Positions 1 through 9,646 of a stretch of DNA of 64,000 bases are shown in pieces. Position 1 is the first letter of the stretch. Every line of letters starts with the position of its first letter. The notes beneath the pieces were generated by a model. The model made no database searches and was not told the DNA's origin. It was given only the letters and a program-made list of their open reading frames with translations. Origin of the DNA: Ewingella sp049889095. Its GTDB lineage: Bacteria > Pseudomonadota > Gammaproteobacteria > Enterobacterales > Enterobacteriaceae. The stretch lies in NCBI GenBank assembly GCA_049889095.1, contig JBLJFK010000001.1; one strand, given 5' to 3'. Made by a program: the position numbers and the translations under genes.

Positions 1-220
1 CAGCTTCATCTGCTGGCATGAAATCTAAAGCGGTTTTCCCGAGCACCTGTTCTGGTGGAACGCCAAGAAATTCAAGACATTTATTGGACGAAAAGACGTA
101 GCGTCCCTGTGCATCAATTTCCCAAATCCAGTCAGAATTATTATCGATGATATCCCGTAGACTGGCCACTTCTCGAAGTAGGTCACTCTCCGGTGAGGGG
201 TACTGAATGTCATCCAACAT
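1..220 (-). CDS. PAS-domain protein, N-terminal fragment cut by the window edge
   Basis: The reading frame opens with ATG at 220 on the minus strand and runs off position 1, giving about 73 residues with no stop. The visible part begins MLDDIQYPSPESD, then a short helix, then a typical PAS start (NNSDWIWEIDAQGRYVFSSN) followed by CLEFLGVPPEQVLGK and FMPADEA. This is the usual sensory PAS arrangement at the N-terminus of diguanylate cyclases/phosphodiesterases, histidine kinases or chemoreceptors. The output domain lies outside the window, so its activity cannot be named. It is transcribed in the same direction as rsmF but separated from it by about 280 bases holding a hairpin, so it is probably a separate unit. 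Confidence 0.75.
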   Translation of the reverse strand, partial: MLDDIQYPSPESDLLREVASLRDIIDNNSDWIWEIDAQGRYVFSSNKCLEFLGVPPEQVLGKTALDFMPADEA

Positions 221-435
221 GATACTTCTCCGACTGGCAAGACGATACTCAACAACGTGTTATATGCTTTAATTCCCAACGTTGCATTCATGTACGCAAT
301 AATACATGTCTGCTTAGGATTATTCCTAGTAGTAATTCGAGTCTGGATGGCAGCGTTTATAGAGGAATATGATGAATTGTCAGCATAAAATATTATTTAC
401 GTGATCAGCGTAGAATATCTATAGATAAAATGAAC

Positions 436-465
436 CTGTGAATATTTATTAGGAAATATTCACAG
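436..465 (-). terminator. 12-bp perfect hairpin downstream of rsmF
   Basis: CTGTGAATATTT (436-447) and AAATATTCACAG (454-465) form a perfect 12-bp stem with a 6-base loop. On the minus strand it follows the rsmF stop by about 37 bases and is trailed by a modestly T-rich stretch (TTCATTTTAT), so it may end rsmF transcription. The T-tract is poor, so an operator or processing site for the PAS gene is an alternative. The rest of 221-501 is AT-rich with no convincing gene. Confidence 0.4.
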
Positions 466-501
466 TGGTTATCATACATTTTGTCATTAAGAGTGTGTAG
501 A

Positions 502-1989
502 TCAGTCAGTACTCTGACTTTGCGGGCGAACAGCGCCGTCTCTGACCAGCTCGCGCGGCAAGCTGTTCTTGATTCTGCTACCAATACGTTTCGCCAGCCC
601 AATCGGTTGCTGTTGCCAGACGACGGTGCATTCATCGGTCTCCGGCATTTGCGGCGGATAGATATCGACTCCACGGAACCATGCCTGCGCCAGCTCATCA
701 TCAATCGCGAAATGATTACTGCCCGCTGTGGATGCGAACACCACGATGGCTTCATGTTGCCAGCGGAAACCTTTGGAAAAACGTTCCGCCAGTTTTATGC
801 CAATCCGGGAAAAGCGCACTTTCCCAAATAACGGTTCGAGCATGGCGGGAAACAACCACAGCTCTTTATCCCGTTGCCACAGCAGCATGGTTTTTTCTGG
901 CCAGACAATACCCGACGCTTTGGCAGCGACAATAACTTCAGCGCTGTCTTTACGCGACATTGGAGAGAAGGGAAACCTACCGACTTTATAGCCTGGGGTT
1001 GGCAGGCGCTCTATCGATGCTGTTTTACGTAGCCGCGCTACAAAAAAACCCTCACTGTCATACACCTGTGGGAATACATGCAGATAGCCTTCGGCCGTCA
1101 GCGCTTTTTGCGCGCCTTCAAACAAATCTTCCAGTGATTCGACTTCAACAGCGCCCGGGTATTCACTCAGTAACCATTGGCAAATCTGCTGATTCTCCCT
1201 TGCGTTCAGCGTGCAGGTTGAATAGACCATAACCCCACCGCTTTTTAACGCATGGAAAGCGCTATTGATAAGCTCACGTTGGGTGGCCGCAATCTCTATT
1301 ACGCTCGCTTCTGACCAGTTACTCATTGCATCCGGGTCTTTACGCACCACGCCTTCGCCAGAACAAGGAGCATCAAGCAAAATAGCATCGAAAGTTTCCG
1401 GCAGAGCGGCACCGAAAACGCGTCCATCAAAATGGGTCAGTGCCGCATTTGCCACGCCGCAACGACTAATGTTGGCATGCAGTACTTTCACGCGACTGGC
1501 TGAATATTCATTCGCCAAAATTCCACCCTGATTGTTCATCAACGCGGCGATTTGCGTGGTTTTAGACCCAGGTGCGGCAGCGACATCCATCACCAGTTGA
1601 GGCTGGGTCTGATGCGCGAATAGCGCGGTGACCGGCAACATTGAACTGGCCTCCTGAATGTAAAAAAGACCCGCCAGATGAGCGAGGGCATTGCCTAAGC
1701 GTGTTTCGTCATTATCCTGGCGCTGGATCCAGAAGCCTTCATCACACCAGGGGACCGGCGTTAATTCCCACTGATAGGCTGCGGCAAGTGCCACAAAGTC
1801 AGCCACGCTTATCTTTAATGTATTAACGCGCAAACTTGGGCGGAGTGGCCGGTTACAGGCGGCGATAAACTCATCCATGCTCAATTCTGCAGGCATAATT
1901 TCGCGGGTGGCATTAAGAAATTCAGGGGGAAGTTTGGCGGTATGAGTTGAAGCTTGTGCATGTTTGGACAAAGTAGAGGATCTCGTCAA
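502..1989 (-). CDS. rsmF: 16S rRNA (cytosine-1407-C5)-methyltransferase RsmF
   Basis: Methylates C1407 of 16S rRNA in the 30S subunit using S-adenosylmethionine. About 495 residues against 479 in E. coli, and collinear with YebU along its whole length. Visible motifs: the SAM-binding segment DVAAAPGSKTTQIAA, the DAPCSGEGVVRKD motif with the conserved Pro-Cys, and YSTCT with the nucleophilic Cys typical of NOL1/NOP2/sun enzymes. The C-terminal PUA-like part ends IGLAKRIGSRIKNSLPRELV. The longest frame starts with TTG at 1989 without a visible ribosome site; another TTG at 1971 would give an N-terminus nearer to E. coli. It follows letB in the same direction after a strong terminator, so it has its own transcript or relies on read-through. 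Confidence 0.95.
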   Translation of the reverse strand: MTRSSTLSKHAQASTHTAKLPPEFLNATREIMPAELSMDEFIAACNRPLRPSLRVNTLKISVADFVALAAAYQWELTPVPWCDEGFWIQRQDNDETRLGNALAHLAGLFYIQEASSMLPVTALFAHQTQPQLVMDVAAAPGSKTTQIAALMNNQGGILANEYSASRVKVLHANISRCGVANAALTHFDGRVFGAALPETFDAILLDAPCSGEGVVRKDPDAMSNWSEASVIEIAATQRELINSAFHALKSGGVMVYSTCTLNARENQQICQWLLSEYPGAVEVESLEDLFEGAQKALTAEGYLHVFPQVYDSEGFFVARLRKTASIERLPTPGYKVGRFPFSPMSRKDSAEVIVAAKASGIVWPEKTMLLWQRDKELWLFPAMLEPLFGKVRFSRIGIKLAERFSKGFRWQHEAIVVFASTAGSNHFAIDDELAQAWFRGVDIYPPQMPETDECTVVWQQQPIGLAKRIGSRIKNSLPRELVRDGAVRPQSQSTD

Positions 1990-2063
1990 TATTAAAACGG
2001 AGAAAGAATTGGCGCGAGTTTAACACGATCCTTACTGCATGTGCCCTGCGCAACATTGAAGCA

Positions 2064-2092
2064 ATAAAGAGGCCACCTGCAGGTGGCCTCAG
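2064..2092 (-). terminator. Rho-independent terminator of letAB
   Basis: A perfect 22-base palindrome at 2070-2091 (arms GAGGCCACC and GGTGGCCTC around TGCA), followed on the minus strand by TCTTTATT. It sits 17 bases past the letB stop. Confidence 0.7.
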
Positions 2093-2108
2093 TAAAATGC
2101 TTTGACGA

Positions 2109-4739
2109 TCAGTTTTTTGGGATCGCGGTTCCCCATCTCTGCCAGTCTTTAGGCTCTTCAGGGTTAAGCAGGAAGTGGCGACCCGCAGCCGCTTTCGGCG
2201 CAACCGGTGTGGTAGGAGGCGTAGCGAAGGCGATACCACCCCGAATAAATTGCTGGAAGGTGCCGCTTTTGAACATTCCGCCAGTCAGGCCAAACTGCAG
2301 GTTATAGCCTGATGCCTGCCAGAACACGCTGTTATCACGTACCAGATATTGGTACTTCTTGCTAATACGCAGCGTGACATTCACCCGGTCTGCCATTGCG
2401 CCGAGATAGAAGCCAGTAACCGTACCGACTTCAATACCGCGGAACAGCACAGGGGTACCAATTTGCAGTGAACCCACTTCTGCTGCGTCGACCACTATGC
2501 CCAGCCCGTCGGTATAACGGGAATCGGTTATAGTCGACTCTTGCAGGTCGAATGTACGTGCTGCCGGACCTTTCCCTGCCTCCACGTTGATATAAGGCTG
2601 CAACAAGGTGTCCAGATTACTGACCCCGCCGGCTGAAATCTCAGGCGAGACAATAGAGAAACGTGTCCCCAGGCGGGCAAAGGTATCGACGTATTCCGGA
2701 TAGAGTACGGCTTTCGCTGACACCTGATTTAGCCTGGATTCAAGTTTTAGCGATTCCACCTGACCTATAGTGATGCCCAAATAGCGGATCGGCATACCCG
2801 GCGACAGTTTACTGGCATCAAAGGTATTCAGGGTTATTTGGCTGCCTACTGCACGTGCCGAGGTTTCAGAGTCATAAAGTACCCGCTTCGCACCTTTACT
2901 TAGCGAGACACCCTCAAAGTTATCGAAGCTGATCGCCCCTTTCAGTGCGCGATCCAGTGGGGCTGCTTGCACCGTGAGTCCATTGCCATTAAGTTGCACT
3001 TTCGCGCCACCTTCTGCCCAGAAAATACTTTTCTCGGTGAGGAGTTTGCGGTACTCAGGGCGGATATAGACGTCAATATCGAACTCGTTGGTTTTGGGGG
3101 TCACGTTAACAATCTGACCTACCTGGAATTTGCGGTATAACACCACTGAACCGGTTTGAACATCGGGCAGGCTTTTGGCTGTCAGGATCAGAGTGGCACC
3201 CGGTTGCTCGCCCTGAACGCCTTCAGCAGCCTTTTCAGCGTTACTGAACAGTGGATATTTCTCCGTTGGTGCGCCTTTGCTACCAGGCATAATGCGCACG
3301 CCGCCGTCGATCCACTCTTGTGCACTGGCACCCAGCACTTCCATACCGTCAATGCCTAATTTGACATCAACGCGGCTGTTCACCACAAATTTGCTGTCTT
3401 TGTGCAACAGATCTTTATATTCGGACTTAATGGCAACGTTAAACAGAATGCCTTCATCTGTCAGTTTGCGATCCAGAATTTGACCGACCACGATACCGTG
3501 CAATAACACCGGCTGACCGCCGTCGATACCGTAGGTTTGCGGTGCGGTCAGTTGGACTTTAAGCACGCCAGGGTCTTGTAGCAGTCTCTGATTGCTATCA
3601 AGGACCACGAAATGCTTCTGGGGTTCTCCTTCTCCTGGGATCAACTCCAGGGTGTTACCCGTGAGCAATTGACTCACTTTGGCATTGTTAAGACTGATTT
3701 TCGGACTGTTCATTTCGATACGGCTGCCGCTGCGCACCATATCGAGTACCGAAGGGTCAACAGTTAGTTTGCCGGTGACTTTATTATCAGGCTGGAGCGT
3801 GACTTTTGTCAGTGTGCCGACCTGTAAACCCTGATACATCAGCGGGGTGCGGCCTTCATACAGGCCATCGCCGTTCGGCAGATCGAGATCGATCTCAACA
3901 CCGCGCTGGCTTTGCGCAAGATCCGGATAAAGTTCATAGGACTGTTCCTGCTTGGCAATATCACCATCAGCAGGAGAGTCGAGTGCAATGGCGCCATTGA
4001 CCAGTGCCGCCAGACTTTCCATTTCGACTTTTGCCCCGCTCAGACTGAAATCGCCCTTGAAACCAGAAACGTTCCAGAACCGGCTGGTGTCTTTGACCAG
4101 ATGTGCGAAGCGGCGATCAATCAGCACATCGATAGTGACGCCGTCGTTACCGGCTTCAATATCGTAGTCATACACTTTTCCGATGGGTATTTTTCGGTAG
4201 TAGACCAGCGAACCGGTGCTCAGCGAACCCAAGTCGCGGGCATGCAGGTGGATCATTAACTCGCCGGTATTCAGCCGATATTTAGGTTGGGTATCAAGAG
4301 CCACAAAGTGATCTTTCTCTTTGCCCGTTCCCGGCATCATGCCGATGTAATTACCCCCGACCAATGCATCAAGCCCGGAAACTCCAGCCAGTGAAGCTTT
4401 CGGTGTTACCAACCAGAACTGAGTGCCATCTCGCAGTGAGTCGGCAAGATCACTTTTAATGCTCACCTTGACCATAATGGTGCGCAGGTCTTTGCTGAGA
4501 CTTATCGATTCAACGGTACCGACTTCCACCCCTTGATAACGCACAGGCGTCCGGCCCGCGACGATGCCCGCCGCCGACTGAAAATCAATAGTGACCGTAG
4601 TGCCACGCTCCTGATAATTGCTATAGATAAGCCAGCCGGCAATCAGTAAAGCAATAAACGGCAGTAACCAGAAAGGCGAGATCCGGCGTCTGTTTTTAAC
4701 CTGCGCTTCAGTCGGTGTATTCGGCGTTTCCTGTTGCAT
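2109..4739 (-). CDS. letB: Lipid transport protein LetB with seven MCE domains
   Basis: Forms the periplasm-spanning hexameric tunnel of the Let system, which moves lipids between inner and outer membranes with LetA. Length is about 876 residues (E. coli LetB/YebT 877). A single N-terminal membrane helix (ISPFWLLPFIALLIAGWLIY) precedes seven MCE repeats. Each has a recognisable core such as RTPVRYQGVEVGTV, GSLVYYRKIPIGKV, GQPVLLHGIVVGQI or GTPVLFRGIEVGTV; I count seven. ATG at 4739 is chosen because it gives MQQETPNTP, like the E. coli start, and has GGGA six bases upstream; ATG 4745 lies directly against that site. It overlaps the end of letA by 32 bases, indicating translational coupling. 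Confidence 0.96.
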   Translation of the reverse strand: MQQETPNTPTEAQVKNRRRISPFWLLPFIALLIAGWLIYSNYQERGTTVTIDFQSAAGIVAGRTPVRYQGVEVGTVESISLSKDLRTIMVKVSIKSDLADSLRDGTQFWLVTPKASLAGVSGLDALVGGNYIGMMPGTGKEKDHFVALDTQPKYRLNTGELMIHLHARDLGSLSTGSLVYYRKIPIGKVYDYDIEAGNDGVTIDVLIDRRFAHLVKDTSRFWNVSGFKGDFSLSGAKVEMESLAALVNGAIALDSPADGDIAKQEQSYELYPDLAQSQRGVEIDLDLPNGDGLYEGRTPLMYQGLQVGTLTKVTLQPDNKVTGKLTVDPSVLDMVRSGSRIEMNSPKISLNNAKVSQLLTGNTLELIPGEGEPQKHFVVLDSNQRLLQDPGVLKVQLTAPQTYGIDGGQPVLLHGIVVGQILDRKLTDEGILFNVAIKSEYKDLLHKDSKFVVNSRVDVKLGIDGMEVLGASAQEWIDGGVRIMPGSKGAPTEKYPLFSNAEKAAEGVQGEQPGATLILTAKSLPDVQTGSVVLYRKFQVGQIVNVTPKTNEFDIDVYIRPEYRKLLTEKSIFWAEGGAKVQLNGNGLTVQAAPLDRALKGAISFDNFEGVSLSKGAKRVLYDSETSARAVGSQITLNTFDASKLSPGMPIRYLGITIGQVESLKLESRLNQVSAKAVLYPEYVDTFARLGTRFSIVSPEISAGGVSNLDTLLQPYINVEAGKGPAARTFDLQESTITDSRYTDGLGIVVDAAEVGSLQIGTPVLFRGIEVGTVTGFYLGAMADRVNVTLRISKKYQYLVRDNSVFWQASGYNLQFGLTGGMFKSGTFQQFIRGGIAFATPPTTPVAPKAAAGRHFLLNPEEPKDWQRWGTAIPKN

Positions 4740-5955
4740 GTGCATCCCAAATCAAGCGGCTATCCAGCCATTCTACGGCAAGTATTGTGAGGATAACGGC
4801 TGTCCCAAAGAAGAAGGCCGCCGGTCCCATCGTAAATGACAATAACTGATCGCGGTTGACCAGTGACATCATCAGAGAAATAACAAACAGATCGAGCATC
4901 GACCAGCGACCAATCCATGTTACCAGCCGCAGTAAGCGTATCCGAGTTTTCAATCCCTGAATCGCCTTAAAATGAATACTTAACAGTAAGGTCAGCATAA
5001 CGATGACCTTAGTAAAAGGCACTAATACGCTGGCAATAAAAACAATAGCAGCAATCGGAATATTACCGGAAGTGGCGAGTGATACCACACCGGAGAAAAT
5101 GGTGTCCTCCAGCCTCTGCCCATTGGCATAAATGATAGAGATGGGCATCAGATTTGCCGGGATCAGGAACATAATCGCTGCGAGCAGCGCTGCCCAGGTT
5201 TTTTGCAGACTATGTTTATAACGTACGTTCATTGGGACGTGGCAGCGGGGGCAGCGTCCGACGCTATCCGCATGACCGGTAAATTTGCACGACAGGCATA
5301 GCTTGAGTGAAGCGGGCGCGCCTTTGGGACGTGGTTGCGGATAAAACTCTTCCCACAACTGTTCAATATTGAGATTGATTTGTGTGATGATGACCAACGC
5401 AGTCATCACCAGGTATGCCACCAGTGCGACCCCTACATCAATATCTGCGTACTCTTTAACTTTAATACTGGCGACGGCCATACCTACCAGATAGATGTCT
5501 AGCATCACCCAGTCTTTTAGGCGGTCCAGCATGAGCAGTACTGGCTTGAGGTTCATTCCCCAGCGGCTACCGAAATGAAGATAGAGAATTGAACAAACCA
5601 GCGTCAGCGGAGCACCGATAGTACAGAATGCCACCATGCTGGCAGTCAGCGGCGAACCCTGACTGGACATCTGCCAGATCCCTTCCAACAGGCTTGCGTC
5701 AATTCGCGTACCCAGCAGACGGATACTGATGAGCGGTTCGGTATAGGCAAAAGGCATCAGTAAAAGAATACTGATGGCAATAATAATAAGGCGTGGCAGG
5801 GAGCAGACGCGACCTTTTTCAACTTTTGCATTGCAGCGTGGGCAATGCGCAGTCTGCGTTTTTTTAAGGTCAGGGATAGAAAACAGGTAATCGCACTCAC
5901 TACAGCGCTGGTAGCGTGGTTGCGGTAACGGTCCTGACATTGAGAGTATTTTCAT
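4708..5955 (-). CDS. letA: Inner membrane lipid transport partner LetA (PqiA family)
   Basis: Multi-spanning inner membrane partner of the MCE protein LetB. 415 residues (E. coli YebS 427). Two zinc-ribbon-like Cys clusters are visible: CSECDYLF with CPRCNAKVE near residues 18-45, and CLSCKFTG with CPRCHVPMNV near 220-245. Each precedes a block of about four hydrophobic helices, the duplicated PqiA layout. The C-terminus AVEWLDSRLIWDAHATGN is nearly identical to E. coli YebS. ATG at 5955 has an AGG five bases upstream; an internal ATG at 5940 is possible. It is the first gene of the letAB unit and diverges from msrC. Confidence 0.95.
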   Translation of the reverse strand: MKILSMSGPLPQPRYQRCSECDYLFSIPDLKKTQTAHCPRCNAKVEKGRVCSLPRLIIIAISILLLMPFAYTEPLISIRLLGTRIDASLLEGIWQMSSQGSPLTASMVAFCTIGAPLTLVCSILYLHFGSRWGMNLKPVLLMLDRLKDWVMLDIYLVGMAVASIKVKEYADIDVGVALVAYLVMTALVIITQINLNIEQLWEEFYPQPRPKGAPASLKLCLSCKFTGHADSVGRCPRCHVPMNVRYKHSLQKTWAALLAAIMFLIPANLMPISIIYANGQRLEDTIFSGVVSLATSGNIPIAAIVFIASVLVPFTKVIVMLTLLLSIHFKAIQGLKTRIRLLRLVTWIGRWSMLDLFVISLMMSLVNRDQLLSFTMGPAAFFFGTAVILTILAVEWLDSRLIWDAHATGNAEYTD

Positions 5956-6209
5956 AGGGCCTGAGTGTAATTATGCCTGTTGTAACAATTGTTCACCCAT
6001 CTGAAATACATAACAGGGGAGTGATGCTAAGATCTGTCAGGTTTTTTCGACAAAATAACGTATTATGCGGGCGACAAACAGTCATTGTAGGTCAGTCTTT
6101 TTGAAGTCACATAGGATTAACCTTGTTCAGATGGGCATTTAATGCTTATTTTATAGAGGTTAAGCACAGCATAATGGCTGCCTGCCCCTGGGTTATTATT
6201 GGTTATTAC

Positions 6210-6707
6210 ATGAATAAAGAAGAATTCTACGCGGAATTGAAACGCGATCTGAGCGCACTTATCGCCGGAGAAAATAATTTTATTGCCACTCTGTCGAACA
6301 CCAGCGCCCTGCTTTTTGAACGTCTTGAAGGGGTTAACTGGGTGGGTTTCTATCTTTTAGAGGGTAACTCCCTGGTATTGGGACCTTTTCAGGGCAAAAT
6401 CGCCTGCGTGCGTATTCCCGTTGGGAAAGGCGTTTGTGGCACGGCTGTGGCTGAGAACAGCGTACAGCGCGTGGCTGATGTGCATGCCTTCCCGGGCCAT
6501 ATTGCGTGTGATGCGTCCAGCAATGCAGAGATTGTATTGCCGGTGACCGTCAACGACACAGTGATCGGTGTTCTGGACATTGACAGCACGGTTTATCAAC
6601 GCTTCGATGAAGCCGATGAACAAGGGCTGACTGAGTTAGTCGCCGGGCTTTGCCAACATCTGCAAAACAGCGATGCGGCAAAATATGTCAATCTGATCGC
6701 AAGTTGA
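6210..6707 (+). CDS. msrC: Free methionine-(R)-sulfoxide reductase MsrC
   Basis: Reduces free L-methionine-(R)-sulfoxide in the cytosol. It is a single GAF-domain protein of 165 residues, the same length as E. coli MsrC (YebR), with the conserved catalytic region GPFQGKIACVRIPVGKGVCG and the downstream HIACDASSNAEIVLP, which carry the Cys residues used in the redox cycle. The frame stays open upstream to TTG at 6123, with AGGA before it, and contains an ATG at 6174. The start at 6210 (MNKEEFYAEL) is chosen because it matches the family N-terminus exactly, although no clear ribosome site precedes it. Upstream initiation is therefore possible. Confidence 0.93.
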   Translation: MNKEEFYAELKRDLSALIAGENNFIATLSNTSALLFERLEGVNWVGFYLLEGNSLVLGPFQGKIACVRIPVGKGVCGTAVAENSVQRVADVHAFPGHIACDASSNAEIVLPVTVNDTVIGVLDIDSTVYQRFDEADEQGLTELVAGLCQHLQNSDAAKYVNLIAS

Positions 6708-6802
6708 TCTACGGATAACGTGGCATTTAATAATGACGTCATTATAATGACGCCAGTTCATGCCTGCGCCGGTTGGCAAACCCGTTGTAATCAGGAAATT
6801 TC

Positions 6803-7501
6803 ATGGAAAATCAACCTAAGTTGAACAGTAGTAAAGAAGTCATCGCCTTTTTGGCTGAGCGTTTTCCGCTCTGTTTTAGCGCCGAAGGCGAAGCAAGACC
6901 TTTAAAGATCGGTATTTTTGCGGATTTGGTCGAGCGCTTGCAAGGCGAAGAGAATCTGAGCAAAACTCAGTTACGCTCTGCTCTGCGCCTGTACACCTCA
7001 AGCTGGCGTTATCTGTATGGCGTTAAAGTTGGCGCACAGCGCGTTGACCTTGATGGCAATGCATGCGGCGAGCTGGAAGAGCAGCACGTCGAGCATGCTC
7101 GCAAACAGTTAGAAGAAGCGAAAGCCCGCGTTCAGGCACAACGTGCTGAACAACAGGCAAAACGTCGTGAAGCTGGCGAAGCCGAGCCACGTCGCCCACG
7201 TCCAGCAGCTAAGAGACCTGCGCCGCGTCGTGAAAATGCGCCTGCAAATGCCACCGCTGCAGTTGCTGGTCAAGAAAATCGCAAACCACGAACACCTCGT
7301 CCACCGCGTGAGGAAAAACGTGAACCGCGTCCTGTGCCAGTAACAGATATCTCAAAACTGCAAGTTGGTCAGGAAATCAAAGTCAGAGCAGGTCAGAGCG
7401 CGATGGATGCTACCGTTTTGGAAATTGCCAAAGACGGTGTCCGCGTGCAGCTTTCTTCGGGTCTGGCGATGATCGTGCGCGCAGAACACTTGCAGTTCTG
7501 A
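6803..7501 (+). CDS. proQ: RNA chaperone ProQ
   Basis: Global RNA-binding protein that stabilises small RNAs and mRNA 3' ends; first recognised for its effect on ProP activity. 232 residues, equal to E. coli ProQ. The N-terminal FinO/ProQ domain covers about residues 1-120 (SSKEVIAFLAERFPLCF, ALRLYTSSWRYLYGVK). A strongly basic Arg/Pro/Ala linker follows (about 120-175). The C-terminal Tudor-like domain (about 180-232) contains LQVGQEIKVRAGQSAMDATV and ends IVRAEHLQF. AGGAAA lies just before the ATG. It is followed after 19 bases by prc in the same direction, the conserved proQ-prc pair. Confidence 0.97.
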   Translation: MENQPKLNSSKEVIAFLAERFPLCFSAEGEARPLKIGIFADLVERLQGEENLSKTQLRSALRLYTSSWRYLYGVKVGAQRVDLDGNACGELEEQHVEHARKQLEEAKARVQAQRAEQQAKRREAGEAEPRRPRPAAKRPAPRRENAPANATAAVAGQENRKPRTPRPPREEKREPRPVPVTDISKLQVGQEIKVRAGQSAMDATVLEIAKDGVRVQLSSGLAMIVRAEHLQF

Positions 7502-7520
7502 TACGGAGGCCAACTCAGGC

Positions 7521-9590
7521 ATGAACAAATTTGTCAGATTAAGCGTTATTGCAGGTCTGTTGTTGTCAGGAGCAAGTCTGGTTAACACCAGTTATGCGAA
7601 CGATAGTGCACCGGTAACTATCGATCAGCTCAAGCAATTGACACAAGAACCTCAAGACGCCACGGTGAGTGAGCGTGTTACGGCACGCTTTACCCGTTCG
7701 CATTATCGTCAGTTTGACCTTAATGCAGATTTCTCCGGGAAAATCTTCGACCGTTATCTCAACATGCTCGATTATGGCCATAACGTATTCATTGCATCTG
7801 ATGTGGCCCAGTTTTCATCTAAGCGTAATACCTTAGGTGAAGAGTTGAAGTCGGGCCAGCTGACCACGCCGTATGCTTTATTCAATCTGGCGCAGAAACG
7901 TCGCTTTGAACGCTATAATTATGCGTTGCAAGTGCTGGCTCGCCCGATGGATTTCACCGGCAACGATACGATTAATCTTGATCGTTCTAAATCACCATGG
8001 CCGAAAGACCGAGATGAACTTGATCGTTTGTGGGATGCAAAAGTCAAATATGATGAGCTAAACCTCAAACTTGCAGGTAAGAACGATCAAGAAATTCGCG
8101 ATGTATTGACTAAACGTTATCGTTTTGCGATGAAGCGTTTGACGCAAAGCAATAGCGAAGACGTATTTCAACTGGTCATGAATGCCTTTGCGCACGAAAT
8201 TGACCCGCACACTAACTATCTGTCTCCGCGCAGTACCGAGCAATTCAATACTGAAATGAGCCTGTCTCTGGAAGGTATCGGTGCCGTATTGCAGGGCGAC
8301 GATGATTATACTGTGATCAACTCGATGGTAGCTGGTGGCCCGGCGGCCAAAAGCAAAGCTATCGCAGTCGGTGACCGAATCGTTGGCGTAGGACAGGTAG
8401 CAACCAGTAAAGGCGTTGTTGATGTGATCGGCTGGCGTCTTGATGACGTCGTCGCTCTGATCAAAGGCGCGAAAGGCAGTAAAGTTCGTCTCGAAATTCT
8501 GCCAGCAGGTAAAGGCACCAAAACACGTACCGTTATTCTGACCCGCGAGAAAATCCGTCTGGAAGACCGCGCGGTAAAAATGACCATCAAGAAAGTCGGC
8601 AATGAGAAAGTTGCTGTGATGGACATTCCTGGCTTCTACGTTGGCCTGACGGATGACGTAAAAGTGCAGTTACAGAAAATGGCCAAACAGGATGTTAGCA
8701 GCCTGGTTATCGATTTGCGTACTAACGGCGGTGGTGCGTTAACCGAAGCCGTATCACTCTCTGGTCTGTTTATTCCAAGTGGCCCGGTAGTGCAGGTGCG
8801 CGATAACAATGGCCGTATTCGCCAGGATAGCGATACTGATGGCGTGGTTTACTACAAAGGGCCACTGGTTGTGTTAGTTGACCGCTTCAGTGCTTCCGCG
8901 TCTGAGATCTTCGCCGCAGCCATGCAGGATTACGGTCGCGCTCTGATTGTTGGTGAACCTACCTTCGGGAAAGGTACTGTCCAGCAATACCGCTCTCTGA
9001 ACCGTATCTACGATCAGATGCTCCGCCCTGAATGGCCAGCGTTGGGTTCTGTACAGTACACGATTCAGAAGTTCTATCGTATCAACGGTGGCAGTACCCA
9101 GCGTAAAGGTGTAACACCTGAAATCCTGATGCCTACCGGTATTGAAGCGATTGAAACCGGTGAGAAATTTGAAGACAACGCCTTGCCATGGGATAGCGTT
9201 AATGCTGCGACTTATACCAAGACAGGCGATCTGAAACCTTTCGAGCCAGAGTTGCTGAAAGATCATCAAGCGCGCATCGCTAAAGATCCGGAGTTCCAGT
9301 ACATCCAGCAAGATATTACGCACTACAACGCGCTGAAAGATAAACGCGATATCGTCTCCCTGAATTACGCCCAACGTGATAAAGAAGACAAGCAGGATGA
9401 TGCAACCCGGCTCACACGCCTGAATGAGCGTTTCAAACGTGAAGGGAAGAAGCCGCTGAAATCTCTCGAAGATTTACCGAAAGATTATGTTGCTCCAGAC
9501 CCTTATCTGGACGAAGCCGATAACATTGCGCTCGATCTGGCCCGCTTGCAGAAAGCGCAGAGCGATCAGGCACCTGTGGCCAGTAAATAA
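7521..9590 (+). CDS. prc: Periplasmic tail-specific protease Prc (Tsp)
   Basis: Processes C-termini of periplasmic proteins such as FtsI, degrades ssrA-tagged proteins there, and with NlpI controls the MepS endopeptidase. 689 residues (E. coli 682). An N-terminal signal peptide (LSVIAGLLLSGASLVNTSYA) is followed by the N-terminal domain, a PDZ domain around residues 240-330 (SLEGIGAVLQGDDDY, VGDRIVGVGQ) and the S41 protease core. Catalytic Ser is in VDRFSASASEIFAAA and the Lys in GEPTFGKGTVQQY, the Ser-Lys dyad of the family. A GGAGG precedes the start in the short gap after proQ. A strong terminator follows. Confidence 0.97.
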   Translation: MNKFVRLSVIAGLLLSGASLVNTSYANDSAPVTIDQLKQLTQEPQDATVSERVTARFTRSHYRQFDLNADFSGKIFDRYLNMLDYGHNVFIASDVAQFSSKRNTLGEELKSGQLTTPYALFNLAQKRRFERYNYALQVLARPMDFTGNDTINLDRSKSPWPKDRDELDRLWDAKVKYDELNLKLAGKNDQEIRDVLTKRYRFAMKRLTQSNSEDVFQLVMNAFAHEIDPHTNYLSPRSTEQFNTEMSLSLEGIGAVLQGDDDYTVINSMVAGGPAAKSKAIAVGDRIVGVGQVATSKGVVDVIGWRLDDVVALIKGAKGSKVRLEILPAGKGTKTRTVILTREKIRLEDRAVKMTIKKVGNEKVAVMDIPGFYVGLTDDVKVQLQKMAKQDVSSLVIDLRTNGGGALTEAVSLSGLFIPSGPVVQVRDNNGRIRQDSDTDGVVYYKGPLVVLVDRFSASASEIFAAAMQDYGRALIVGEPTFGKGTVQQYRSLNRIYDQMLRPEWPALGSVQYTIQKFYRINGGSTQRKGVTPEILMPTGIEAIETGEKFEDNALPWDSVNAATYTKTGDLKPFEPELLKDHQARIAKDPEFQYIQQDITHYNALKDKRDIVSLNYAQRDKEDKQDDATRLTRLNERFKREGKKPLKSLEDLPKDYVAPDPYLDEADNIALDLARLQKAQSDQAPVASK

Positions 9591-9618
9591 GCTGACGGTG
9601 TCTGTAAAATCAGTCCTT

Positions 9619-9646
9619 AAAAAAGCGCACTCCGGTGCGCTTTTTT
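9619..9646 (+). terminator. Terminator of proQ-prc
   Basis: AAAAAAGCGCAC, a TCCG loop, then GTGCGCTTTTTT: a 12-bp stem counting A-T pairs, ending in a T-run about 30 bases past the prc stop. Confidence 0.9.

Noticed and set aside
6123..6209. In-frame N-terminal extension of MsrC from a TTG codon
   Set aside because: Not present in the family protein I recall, and the residues look non-conserved; kept only as a note because AGGA precedes the TTG.
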